This document shows positions 19,741 through 28,502 of a stretch of DNA of 34,101 nt, piece after piece. The stretch lies in the NCBI GenBank assembly GCA_003427395.1, contig BFEA01000565.1, positions 316,978 through 351,078 of the forward strand. The letters are read 5' to 3'. The translations under genes were made by a program, and so were the position numbers. This DNA comes from Chara braunii (lineage: Eukaryota > Streptophyta > Charophyceae > Charales > Characeae). The first letter of the stretch is position 1; the number at the start of each line of letters is the position of its first letter. A model generated the notes under the pieces. The model had not been told where the DNA came from. It ran no database searches and saw nothing but the letters and a program-made list of their open reading frames with translations.

Positions 19741-20199
19741 TCGCGAACGGCGGGCTCTAAGTCGGTCGTGAACCATATGAGTTCCTCAACGTCTGCGTCG
19801 ACATGAAACGTACAGGTGGCTCAGAAGTGAAGGCGTAGGGACCTAGGATGTCGAGGGGGCATCTGCAGGCCGAGGGATGAATGTAGAGATGAGAGCCGCG
19901 AAGATGGAGGAAGGGTCAAGGGGATCGGGCTCCAGTGAGATGAGCTCAACCTCGGGACATAGTGGATCATAGCGAAGAAGAACCATGACGTTCACTAAGT
20001 AAAATGTGACGTTCTCCTATCGTATGAAGTGATAAAACCGACGAGGAGAAATAAAGGCGATGTCGGGGTGGGACCCAGAGGAACGAAGGTCCTAGGGAGG
20101 TAGGTCGGGAGGGGTGTCGCCCGTGGTTCCAATGAAGGGGACTCGATGAGTTTGACCACACTTCGTTTTTGAGAACGAGTGTCTCGGTTGCTCATTCGG

Positions 20200-20660
20200 T
20201 CTCTGTGCCACGGAGCCGGCGAGATCATGGGGTGCCAAGGATAAAGTCGTATCCAGTCTCGAGCACGTCGACGTATGCGGAGGAATGGTAGCGCCGAGGC
20301 GCCTAGGTACTATCTGGTGGCTGGAGGGTGAGGGAAAAGTGGAGGTCGGGGACCGTCTGATCGAAGAAACGCTACGTCCTGTTATCTCTGAGGGTAACAG
20401 AGGTAGGTGAGCGAGACCCGGAGGTAGCTAGGCGAACTTCCTCAACCACGCGAGAGTGAATGAAATCTCCCAGCGAGTCGGAGTCCCATAAAGAGCAATA
20501 CACCCTCATAAATGTCCCCAAGCGGATAGGAATGATGGGGGGGGTGCGATCGGAGTCAAAGAGCAGAGTGAGAAGATGACACATGACGTTTATGTGTCTC
20601 GTGAGTCGCTCTTGACGAGACTGAAGAATGCTAAAGTCCAGGAGAGATGACACAACGTCA
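20200..20660 (-). pseudogene. chromovirus aspartic protease remnant
   Basis: A frame ending near 20,372 contains LWDSDSLGDFIHSRVVEE (about 20,485-20,435), the retropepsin active-site region. The expected D-S-G has become D-S-D, a GGC to GAC type change that should abolish the active-site turn. Further on, LETGYDFILGTPW (about 20,265-20,225) matches the C-terminal ILGxxWL signature in a different frame. The segment lies between the gag zinc knuckle and RT, as expected. Confidence 0.75.
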
Positions 20661-20911
20661 TTGCGAGTCGCCAGTTGAGCGCTACAACGAGCTGTGCGAA
20701 TGGCACGTCGCGTTGAAAGTCTCGTAGGGGAAGGACTAGATGTGGCAGTCAGCGGTGGGGCAGACGGTGACCTCGATAGACGACGGGGCAGAGGGAACTA
20801 CGTCTGTCGTGTCCTGAGGATCCTCTGGTGGGGTAGCCAAAGGGCCAAACCGCGACTCGGTGGCCGGGACGCCGGCTACGTGCGAGGCCTCAGCGGAACA
20901 CTGCACCACGA

Positions 20912-22976
20912 CTAGCTGGATGGGATTGGACGAGCGGGACCGGGGGGGGACCGAGATCGACGCTCACGAGAAATGTCATCGTAGTGCCGATCGAGGGCGG
21001 CATGGTATGGACACCGGACACTGTGAGGAGGTGTGTCCATCTTGGCGACAACGAAGACAACCGCGACGGGCCTCGAAGGTGGCGCGCTCCTCAAGGGATA
21101 GAGCTCCGCGAGGAGGGACGAAACCCTGCGGGAGGTCTAACTGAGGAACCGCGAACGTGCGGACGCCAGCCTGTACAACCCGAATGCATGTACAACCCAT
21201 GGCGGACATGGCCAGCTGTAAGCGCTCGGCCACCGGGACAGTGTCGTCATCCATATGGTACTGGATAACGTCCCGAAGCTCGATGTCCTTGGGGGCGTCC
21301 CCAAGGGTAGGGTCGAGCTCGGCAGAGGCGTCCTCGCCATACTCGAGAGAACTGTAGCGCCGAGAGAAGGGCGCTCCTGGTCGAGCTGGTCGGTGAAAGC
21401 GCCCGACGAAAAAGGATCGACCGCGAGTAGTACCACGTGACTGGATGGCGGTGGCGGTGGATTGCGAAGAAGATGGGGCGTTGAAGAAGTGACTCCGCAT
21501 CTTCTGGTACTGTCGAGCAGCCTCGTAGGCCTGCTCTGAGGAGGTGAAGCTCTCTCGCCAAAGCTCGATGCGGTAGTCAGTCGGAAGACTGACGACGAAC
21601 CTGTTGGTCAAAAGGACGTCAGGTAAGAGTGCCTTATCGCAAATGAGGTCGGCGTCCTGAAACACTTTAATATGACGCTCAAGGTCTGCTGGTGCAAAGG
21701 ACCCGCACCACTACGTCTGTGTGACCCGATCTAAGGAGTCGGTCGCATCGTGGAGAGTGTCGTAGCGGTCATGAAGAAATGCGGTGAAATCCGTGAGAGT
21801 GGAAGCCTCACTTGAGCGAGTACGATGGGTATAATAGTTCTCCCATGTGGAGAACGCGCTGCCTCGCAATTTAGATGCGAGCATAGAGCACCACAAGTTC
21901 TGACTAGTGTTGGTCGGTGTCAGCGCACGAGTGGCAGCCTGCAACCAGTGCGACACACGAAGTGTACCATCGTAGTCGGGTATATCCGACAGGCGCACAA
22001 GGGTGGAACCGCTGTACTGACGGCGAGGGGAGAAAGGCTGATGGACCTGCACTGCGGCGACAAATGTCGAGGCCGGTGCAAGGGTGGAAGTGGTGGCAAG
22101 TTGTGTGCCGGGGCTGCTAGTGGAAGGTCCAACAGAGGTGGAGGCAACGACTGCAGGCAGTTGTGACGGAGTGGAGAGGTAGGAGGGTAAAAGGGGGGGG
22201 GGGGCGGTCGAGGGAAGCGAGCCGACAAGACGAAGGTGGGAGGGGCGGTGTAAGAAGAAGAAGGGTGAACAACCTGTGAAGGGTGAGGCTGTCTCAAGGA
22301 GAGAATCTCCGCCTGGAGCTGCGTGATGGTGGCCTGCAGAGTAGCCACTCGCTGGGTGCGTGGGATCGGAGGCGGAGGAGGCGGAGAGGGTACCCAAGCG
22401 GGAAGAGGAGTAACGAACTGCAATTGACCCTGGGGTGGAGTGAGGAGAGGATGGGAGGAGGGAGAACTCCGATCCGTAGTATCGGGACCGAAGTGGGAAG
22501 CTAGGAAGCCATACCGAGATGAGTAGATGAAACTCTCTGGCCAGATACCGGTATCTAGGCAGCAACACCGACGGTAATGGTCGAAACGGCAGGAGCGACA
22601 AGGTCCCACGGGTGTGCCGGAACAGATGGTATGGGCTGAGCGTTAGCAACACTCACCACCGCGGAGGGGGAGTGTTGAGCCTGACCCGCGGAGGAGGACG
22701 AACCACCACGTCTCCGTCTTTGGAGTCTTGGAGAGTCGGACTCTGAGCCGATAGGGGATGGAGTCTCGATGAGTTGTGGGGGGAGCAGTGAGGAGAACCC
22801 TTGAGGCGATGAACTTCAAGGGTGAGAACATTTACTTGCCTCTCCAGGGGTGCGAGCGCATTTACTTGCCTCTCCAGGGGTGCGAGTGCATCGAGTCGCA
22901 CATGCAGAGGTGCAAGGAGGGACGCAAGAACAACGCGAACGTCTGTGGGGTCCACATAGTGCTGACCCTGGACCAT
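20912..22976 (-). pseudogene. chromovirus gag
   Basis: The N-terminal frame (from 22,976) reads as an amphipathic helix with a tandem LAPLERQVNA duplication. A Pro/Ser-rich stretch (22,600-22,050) precedes a capsid-like region (IPDYDGTLRVSHWLQAATRA, about 21,985-21,925, onward to WRESFTSSEQAYEAAR, about 21,560-21,513). A CCHC zinc knuckle CLRCRQDGHTSSQC (about 21,065-21,020) is intact; it would bind the genomic RNA. A TAG stop at 21,711-21,713 interrupts the capsid and is followed by WCGSF in the same frame. Frame changes occur near 22,650. Confidence 0.82.
22829..22888 (-). repeat. 30-bp in-frame duplication in gag
   Basis: Two 30-bp copies (22,829-22,858 and 22,859-22,888), differing at one position, encode two copies of LAPLERQVN(A/V) in the gag N-terminal helix. 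Because the length is a multiple of three, the frame is kept. Confidence 0.95.
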
Positions 22977-23288
22977 CGGGTGGGTGGGCGCCTGAGAGAC
23001 GGAGGCGTCGTGACGATCTTCTCAGTTGTAGCCCCGTCCATGAGTAGTGGACGCATGGTGGTAGACATGGCGGGAGGTGGAGAAAGAGGTGGGAAAGGAG
23101 ATGGGTAATGGCGTGGGGATAGGGGACCACCGGTGAGAGGGAGGGGACCGCGGGAGCGGAGTGGGTAGTCGTGAGTCGGCTCACTCCGTGACCAGTGGGT
23201 CGCGCGTGAGATTGTGGCGCGAATCCGGTCGAAGGGAGAGGAGTCGTCTGGGTCCAGGGTGCCTGACGGGAGGAAGCGGGAGAGGAGG

Positions 23289-23330
23289 GGGTTTAGGAGA
23301 ACCCTAAACCCTTGGAAAACCCTAACCGGA
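23289..23330. repeat. telomere-like inverted motif
   Basis: GGGTTTAGG is followed after four bases by CCCTAAACCC, forming a head-to-head pair of plant-type telomere motifs, and AACCCTAACC follows. Only about three units are present, so chance or a short repair insertion are both possible. Confidence 0.6.
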
Positions 23331-23499
23331 GTTTTGGTGGTTAAGATAGGGTAGCGGCGACCTAATCAAGAAGAGAAAATAGCCACCGTGGAGGGGAGGG
23401 GGAAAGAGAAATAAATAAATGATAAAATTTTAAGATTAAAAATAATAATAATAATAATATAAATAGTTAAAGAAATAAATAATCAAAATGTGAAGAGAG

Positions 23500-23870
23500 A
23501 AAAAATATTTATTTTTTTGGAATTTTTGAAAACATTTCCCTACCCCCCCATAGGATAAAAAAAAAATGTGCGAAGAGGAAGGAGAGACCAAGATAAGCAC
23601 ATTAATGATCAAAATGTCGCAAATTATAAAATTAAAATAAAGAAATAAAGAAATAAATAATAAATAATAAATAATTAATTAATGAGGAGGTGGAGAGTGG
23701 AGAGAAACTAAATGTTGGATTTTTCAAAAATTTCTGCAGCATTTCGTTACCCCCATGGGGTCGAAATGTGCCGGCAAAAGATATGACTAAGTAAGATGGG
23801 AGCGAACAAGGACAAAAGAGAAAATTTCGGCACCACTTCGTTACCCCCATGGGGTCAAAATATGCTCCGA
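23500..23870 (-). repeat. three hairpin units around CCCCATGGGG
   Basis: CATTTCG-TTAC-CCCCATGGGG-TCGAAATG (about 23,740-23,768) is an imperfect palindrome. A second copy lies at 23,834-23,865, and a decayed third at about 23,533-23,572. The flanking TTTTT(G/C)AAAA and AAATGTGC blocks are shared by the first and third. The unit lies in the chromovirus leader. The first AUG after the primer-binding site (sense, ending at 23,850) lies inside the most upstream hairpin and opens a 72-codon frame to 23,632. Confidence 0.8.
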
Positions 23871-24058
23871 GAGCTGAAATAACTAAGTCCTAACTTCCTA
23901 AGCAGATATAGAGGTGCAGCAACAAATTCAAATTTTCAGAATAAATAAAAATAAAATAAAGTAAATCAGAAAAATGAGAAAATAAGTAAAGAATAAGAGA
24001 ATTCAAATTTTTGAAGAAAAGAGGGAATTTAAATAAAAAAGAAAAACAGAAAAAAATC

Positions 24059-24405
24059 GAAGTTGGGGGAAGGGGGATGAAAAAGTGAAGAAGAAGAGAG
24101 AAATAGGTGAGAAAGAAAAAAAGATTGAAGTGGGAGATGGGGAAGGATGATGGGGTTGTAGTTGGGGGAGGGAAGGGGGAGAGGAGGGGGAGAGAATGAG
24201 AGAGAAAGAGATGAGAAAGGTGGAGAGGAGTAGAAGAGATTAGTAGAAGATGGTGAGTGGGGAGGGGAGGAGAGAAAAAATGGTGAAAGATGAATGAAGA
24301 GGGAGGTAGGAGGAGAGAGTGGTAGAGTTAGAAAAAGTGATTAGATGGTGGAGGGGGGAGAAAGAGAGGGGGAGTGGGAGAGTGGGGTAGTGGGGAGTGA
24401 TGATA
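24059..24405. other. 347-base cytosine-free run (G-free in element RNA)
   Basis: From the C at 24,058 to the C at 24,406 the plus strand contains no C at all. In the chromovirus RNA this is a leader of 347 bases without G, hence with no AUG and little capacity for stable structure. The run ends inside the primer-binding site. On the DNA level it is a long purine-biased strand, with interspersed T residues. Confidence 0.97.
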
Positions 24406-24408
24406 CCA
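24401..24408 (-). promoter_or_regulatory. candidate tRNA primer-binding site
   Basis: On the minus strand TGGTATCA matches the first eight bases of the usual plant retrotransposon primer-binding site (complement of the initiator Met-tRNA 3' end). After it the match stops (TC in place of GA). It sits between the candidate LTR and the leader. Confidence 0.6.
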
Positions 24409-24774
24409 AACTCTTGGTTGACCAAGAGCAACAAGATCACCAAGATCCACTGGATCTTGGCCTTCAAGATGCTGGCAGCCTGCTGTTGCAGCAAAAAAAA
24501 TAATATTGAAATAATCAAGGGTTGGCCGAGATCTTGATCAGCCACCCTGATTGCACTGACGCACAGCCCCCTAGCCATCAGCCACCCAGATTGGCCTGTA
24601 CTGCAGCCCCCTAGCCAGGGGGGTCTTCAGCTCCTCAGCAAGCTGCCACGTGGCACTGTAGATGGCCACGTGCGGCAAATAGCAGCCTGCCCGGTGCTGC
24701 CCTGCTGGCCGCTGCTCGTCGCTCGCCGATGCAAAGGGGGGGGGTGTTAATTGGTGGCACAACACTCTTCAACA
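24409..24774 (-). mobile_element. candidate 5' LTR of chromovirus
   Basis: In element orientation the segment begins TGTTGAAGAGTGTTGTGCC (24,774 downward), a typical LTR start, and ends just before the primer-binding site. Length would be about 366 bp. The terminal CA is not directly at the junction, and no second LTR copy was found in the window, so the inner boundary is uncertain. Confidence 0.5.
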
Positions 24775-24811
24775 CCAGCGTGCCGCACTGTGGGGACATA
24801 CATAGAGTTTG

Positions 24812-24885
24812 GCCAGTGTGTTGACGTGTTGGCTTACACACACACATGCTAGCTGCCCAGGTTCAAACCTTGGCAGCAGCATGCA
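24812..24885 (+). mobile_element. tRNA-derived SINE head or tRNA pseudogene
   Basis: A canonical T-arm (CCAGG-TTCAAAC-CTTGG, 24,857-24,873) has five pairs including one G-T and a 7-nt loop. An A-box-like TGTTGGCTTACAC lies about 35 bp upstream. A full cloverleaf cannot be drawn. A body of about 150 bp rich in GGGGCGAGGCGGG-type sequence follows without a clear tail. Confidence 0.5.
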
Positions 24886-25712
24886 CCCTGAATTTTGATA
24901 ACTATAAACCGGGAGCGGGGCGAGGCGGGATAACAACCTCTCCAGGCTCGCCCTTTGGTCGCCTGGCATTGGGGTGTCATGTCGGCTGGGTAAGGTTTGA
25001 GTACCCCATTCTGGGGGTGCCTCTCGAGTTGCCCGAAAACAAGGTATGAACATTGTATTCAAGTTGCCTCCGAAAAATGCATTATAAGAAATGGCTGTTA
25101 AATTTTTGAAGAGAAGGTACCCTCGAATACAAGATACCTATCTTGTATCCGAATACAAGGCAAATACCGGTGTACCTTTTGACGTTTACCTTTCTTTCTG
25201 ACTCTTTGGACTCGGTTCAGTGACAGGGCCTTTTGGCCCTCGGTATTTGACCACTTGGTTACCAGTGGAAGTGCTGAAACTTTGTTTGGAACTGAGCCGG
25301 TCCTGGTCCTTTTGGACCCGGCCATGGGATTGTCGGTAAGATAGAAGGTTCATAGGTTGGTGGTGAGACCGGTGTGACACCAATGGACTTTACTATGATT
25401 TTCGTTAATCTTTGTCGATCATGAGTAATTACTACGTTATAAGTATTTATTACTTATGAATCGACCTTTCTTGTTTTGACTTGAGGGCTACTCTTTCAGT
25501 TTACTCTCTAATGCAACAAGTGTGATCTTCTCGCACTCGAGGAACGTGCACGTGAACTTACCAGGAGACGGTCTACCGAGATCGAGTCATCGTGTTTTTC
25601 AACCACTAAACTTCACTTTTGAGCTTACCCCTTGCACTCCAGATTTCTTCGAGGAGTGGTTTGCGGAAGTTTACCATTGACTTTGCATGTCTTTGAGCGG
25701 CACTATACCACG
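24886..25712. other. no gene recognised; 5' flank of GIY-YIG element
   Basis: Contains a small palindrome TACAAGATA-CC-TATCTTGTA (about 25,129-25,148) and the repeated CTTTTGG(A/C)CC(C/T) motif near 25,230 and 25,310. The right part may be the untranslated leader of the element that starts at 25,713. Confidence 0.45.
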
Positions 25713-26445
25713 ATGTCCGGAGCGGAGCATCGTGAAGAGAACTCTGGCCAGAATGAAGGCGGGGAGCGTCGACAGTACCGACCGCCAACCTGTTTCAACT
25801 GTTGGGCGCTAAGCAAACCAGTGCCCACATCGACCACAAAGATATGCCGGATCTGCGCGACCACCGTCATTATCTGACCCGAGACGATCAAGATCACTGC
25901 GGCGGAATGATTACAGATGTGACCAAGCTCCACAGTTGAACCCGACCGTTAAGGTACGGATCGTTGAGTTTGGGAAGAACTTTGCAACAATGAAGGATCA
26001 CTTTGAGGTCAAGCGACAAAAGGAGCAGAAAGCCTGTAAGAGACGGGAAAAGGAGAAGTCAAACGACATGAGGCAGAAGCTAGGAATCTGGAAGAGGAAG
26101 AGCGATTCCGAAGGGAGCACAAGGCGATTAAAAAGAAAGAGAAGCGTCGGCTGGAGGAAGAAAGTCGCACCGAAATGAAGATAGATATGAACATCCATAT
26201 GGCGATCAGGATGAACGAAATGGAGGACAGATTTGTTGAACGGGTGCGACATGCCATGGGGGCAATCGGGCTGCTAGCGAAGGAGAGAGGGAAACAGAAA
26301 GTGGATTACAAGGCGGCGGAGGAGTTAGCGTCGGAGGATGGTGGTGAGGACCACGAGACCAGTGTTACGCAAGAACTAAATGCGAAGACAGAGAAGTTAT
26401 GCCTCTCAGAGAAGAGGAAACGCAGCCTTGGACCTTGCATTTAGG
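25713..26445 (+). pseudogene. gag-like ORF of GIY-YIG retroelement: zinc knuckle and coiled coil
   Basis: ATG at 25,713 opens a Glu/Arg-rich N-terminus followed by PPTCFNCWAL, the first half of a CCHC knuckle. A frameshift follows at once, and the next frame holds NQCPHRPQR, the expected last Cys with its basic tail. The His-bearing middle is lost. A basic linker leads to a long charged helix (KRQKEQKACKRREKEK), another frameshift near 26,075 and more helix (RLEEESRTEMK, then EDRFVERVRHAMGAIGLLAK). A stop at about 26,443 ends it. It looks like a nucleic-acid-binding ORF1 upstream of an RT ORF. Confidence 0.6.
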
Positions 26446-26559
26446 GCAGTCTGCCTATGCAGGCACCGCTGAAGAGAACACCAACTCGCTGGATCTTGAA
26501 ACCAGTCAAGCGTACGACGCGCATGACTCGAGCTAAGACCAAAGTGAAGGTTGTGAAGT

Positions 26560-26923
26560 CACTAGGATCGGTGAAGTGGAAGACGCCGGTGAAGACTACA
26601 TTATCTTAATGCAGGATTGCCAGAAGAAGACTCCACCATCACCTTGCTTTATCCCGGCCTCCAAGGGTTGCTTAGCCCGTATGCGTTATCGAAACGCCAT
26701 CAGGCTGAAGTTGAAGAATTGGGATGGCACCGAATTGCAAAGTATTTGTAAGGATGGAGGGATTCATTATAACAAGAAAATAGATGTGATTTTTGAAACC
26801 GTCAAGCATCGAATGAAGCTCAAATTTAGGAATGATTCAATTGAGGAGGCGAAGATCATTCGAATTTCGGAGTCCGACGAAAGGAAGACAAGTGGCAAAA
26901 CAGTCGAAGGTGTAGATGAGTGA
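26560..26923 (+). pseudogene. SAP-like segment of the same element
   Basis: The frame from 26,576 encodes MRYRNAIRLKLKNWDGTELQ followed by SICKDGGIHYNKKIDVIF. The pattern of a helix, D-G-x-E-L-Q, C-K-x-x-G and K-K-I-D-x-I resembles the helix-turn-helix SAP motif that binds AT-rich DNA. A polar acidic tail and TGA at 26,921-26,923 follow. It probably lies between gag-like ORF1 and the nuclease in the same transcript. The SAP assignment is by pattern only. Confidence 0.5.
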
Positions 26924-26929
26924 AAATAT

Positions 26930-27480
26930 TTGAGCATACCACAACTTCGGGTTCTATGCAGGCTGTTGACTAGCGTGCGCTGCCAATCGTTTACCGTCAA
27001 TCGGAGTGTCGAGAGACTTCTACGGATTACCATGTTATTTCTTACCCCACATGGGGAGATCGGATGGACAAATAAATTTGTCAACACATGGGTTGATTCG
27101 TACAACAAGCACGAGATTGAGTTTATCGATTTGAGTAACTGCGTCACTCTGCGTGTATATTACGATATCCCTGTATTGTAAAACCTTCTATGTGGGTAAG
27201 TCTATTCGTGATGTAAATATCCGATGGAGTGAACACATTTACACTTGCCATAATCGAAACCAATCGCACTTCCATTGCTGGTGAAGTTCCTTTGGTATTG
27301 GTAACTATGTTGTAATTTCGGTTCATATTTTGGTTGGAAATGAACTTAGTAAGCTAGAAGAAGTGTATATTGATCTATGGTCCCTTTACCTCAACTTATC
27401 TCGTTGTAGAAAGTCGAGTAGGGTAGGTAAGAAGAAACCTAGAAAGAGGGAGCGATAAGGCTATGGGGTACTAAGTCTTC
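26930..27480 (+). pseudogene. GIY-YIG endonuclease domain, Penelope-like type
   Basis: The frame ending at 27,181 carries LRVYYDIPVL, standing where GIY domains have their first strand. After a frameshift at about 27,178 comes FYVGKSIRDVNIRWSEHI, with the Y-V-G and the catalytic Arg in the normal spacing. ELSKLEEVYIDLW (about 27,340-27,378) supplies the metal-binding Glu, and a conserved Asn follows (LYLNLSR). A basic KKKPRKRERR segment ends the domain. Together these mark a GIY-YIG nuclease, which nicks DNA. Penelope-like elements encode such a nuclease; in some (Naiad and Chlamys groups) it precedes the RT, as the order here suggests. Confidence 0.72.
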
Positions 27481-28480
27481 CTCTGTATACGTAAGTCAAT
27501 CGATTCGTTTTTGACGTACTCAGTGGATTTCTTGGGATATTGATTTCTTGCAACTTTTTGAGGACGCATCAAAAAGTGGCAGTTCTAACTCAATCATTAT
27601 TTCCGAGGGTGGGAACGTGTGGAAACCAGGTTCGAAAGAACTTGTCAGAGTCTTTGGAGAGACTAAGCCGAAATTGGATGGTCAAGTCTTATCTCTTAAG
27701 GAATGTAAGGCAAGGATTGAGACCGGTGGTTCTTTCGAGATTGTTCACATGTGTAGATGGAAATCGCGCTGCAAATTCTTTAAAAAAGAATTGATTGGGA
27801 TCTTTTGAAACCCGAGGAAACTTGATATGCTGTATTGATGGGGGATGAAAGTTATCTCACAAATTTATAATGTCATCAAGGACTTCACACACAAGTCAAC
27901 CCGTAAATACTTGCACAAAATGATTTCTTGTTGTTTTCTCAATCGTTTTGGTCTTAGTCTTGCTACCGATTTAACCTTTCGAGTCGAATTTGACGATTGG
28001 ATCAGGGCCTCAGATGTACACAAAATGACTAATGATTCACTGATGGATTGTGACTCATCTAAATGCTTTTTGCGTAGAGCTAGGAATAAACTTCGATTGT
28101 GTGGATTAAAAACTCACATGTGTTAGAAATTTTGCACAACCAATGTAGTTTTGCAGCACGTGGTGTGCTCACCTGCTCTTGTGCAGGCTTGCACCTCCAA
28201 CGATAGAAGGGAGTCCGACATGTTGTCTTCTGTCTAGGTGAGCTAGAGGGGCTTTCGCCTCTACTTGCGAATGCTAAAAATGTACCTTCACGAAGTTGTT
28301 TCGAACCGCCTTGAGTTACTCTGAGATGAGTTGGAAGATGCTTTTCGAAAGCCGTGCAATCTGTCTAGGGCTCCACCACTTGTTAAGTTACAAAATATGC
28401 CGTCATGTATATACGAGAGTACTGAATCGTCGCATTATTATCTAAGAGTGAAGTTTTTGTTGTCAAGGAACATTTTAAAT
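27481..28480 (+). pseudogene. linker between GIY-YIG domain and missing RT
   Basis: Two partly open frames (27,548-27,808 with LFEDASKSGSSNSIIIS and KSRCKFFKKELIGIF; 27,845-28,126 with FTHKSTRKYLHKMISC and RVEFDDWIRASDVHKM) are in good codon context but separated by stops. Neither matches a domain I can name. Further traces (LEDAFRK near 28,340) follow up to about 28,480, after which the sequence switches to the opposite-strand gypsy fragment. No RT motif of Penelope type is present, so the element is 3'-truncated. Confidence 0.5.
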
Positions 28481-28502
28481 CTTTAGTAATCACGTCAATT
28501 GA

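Larger units (their letters stand above)
22977..24400 (-). other. chromovirus 5' leader
   Basis: About 1.4 kb separate the primer-binding site from the gag frame. The plus strand is purine-rich and C-poor, so the element's RNA would be pyrimidine-rich. An AAT trinucleotide run is at about 23,440-23,460. No AUG occurs in the RNA sense between 24,405 and 23,851. No intact coding region is visible. Confidence 0.75.
16493..24774 (-). mobile_element. Ty3/gypsy chromovirus (dead), minus strand
   Basis: In element orientation the order is candidate 5' LTR, primer-binding site, leader, gag, protease, RT, RNase H, integrase and chromodomain. This is the Ty3/gypsy order, and the terminal chromodomain defines the chromovirus clade. 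The element would copy its RNA into DNA in cytoplasmic particles and insert it into chromatin marked by histone methylation. The coding region is interrupted by at least three frameshifts and several stops, so this copy is inactive. The 3' LTR was not found. Individual domains are listed separately. Confidence 0.9.
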
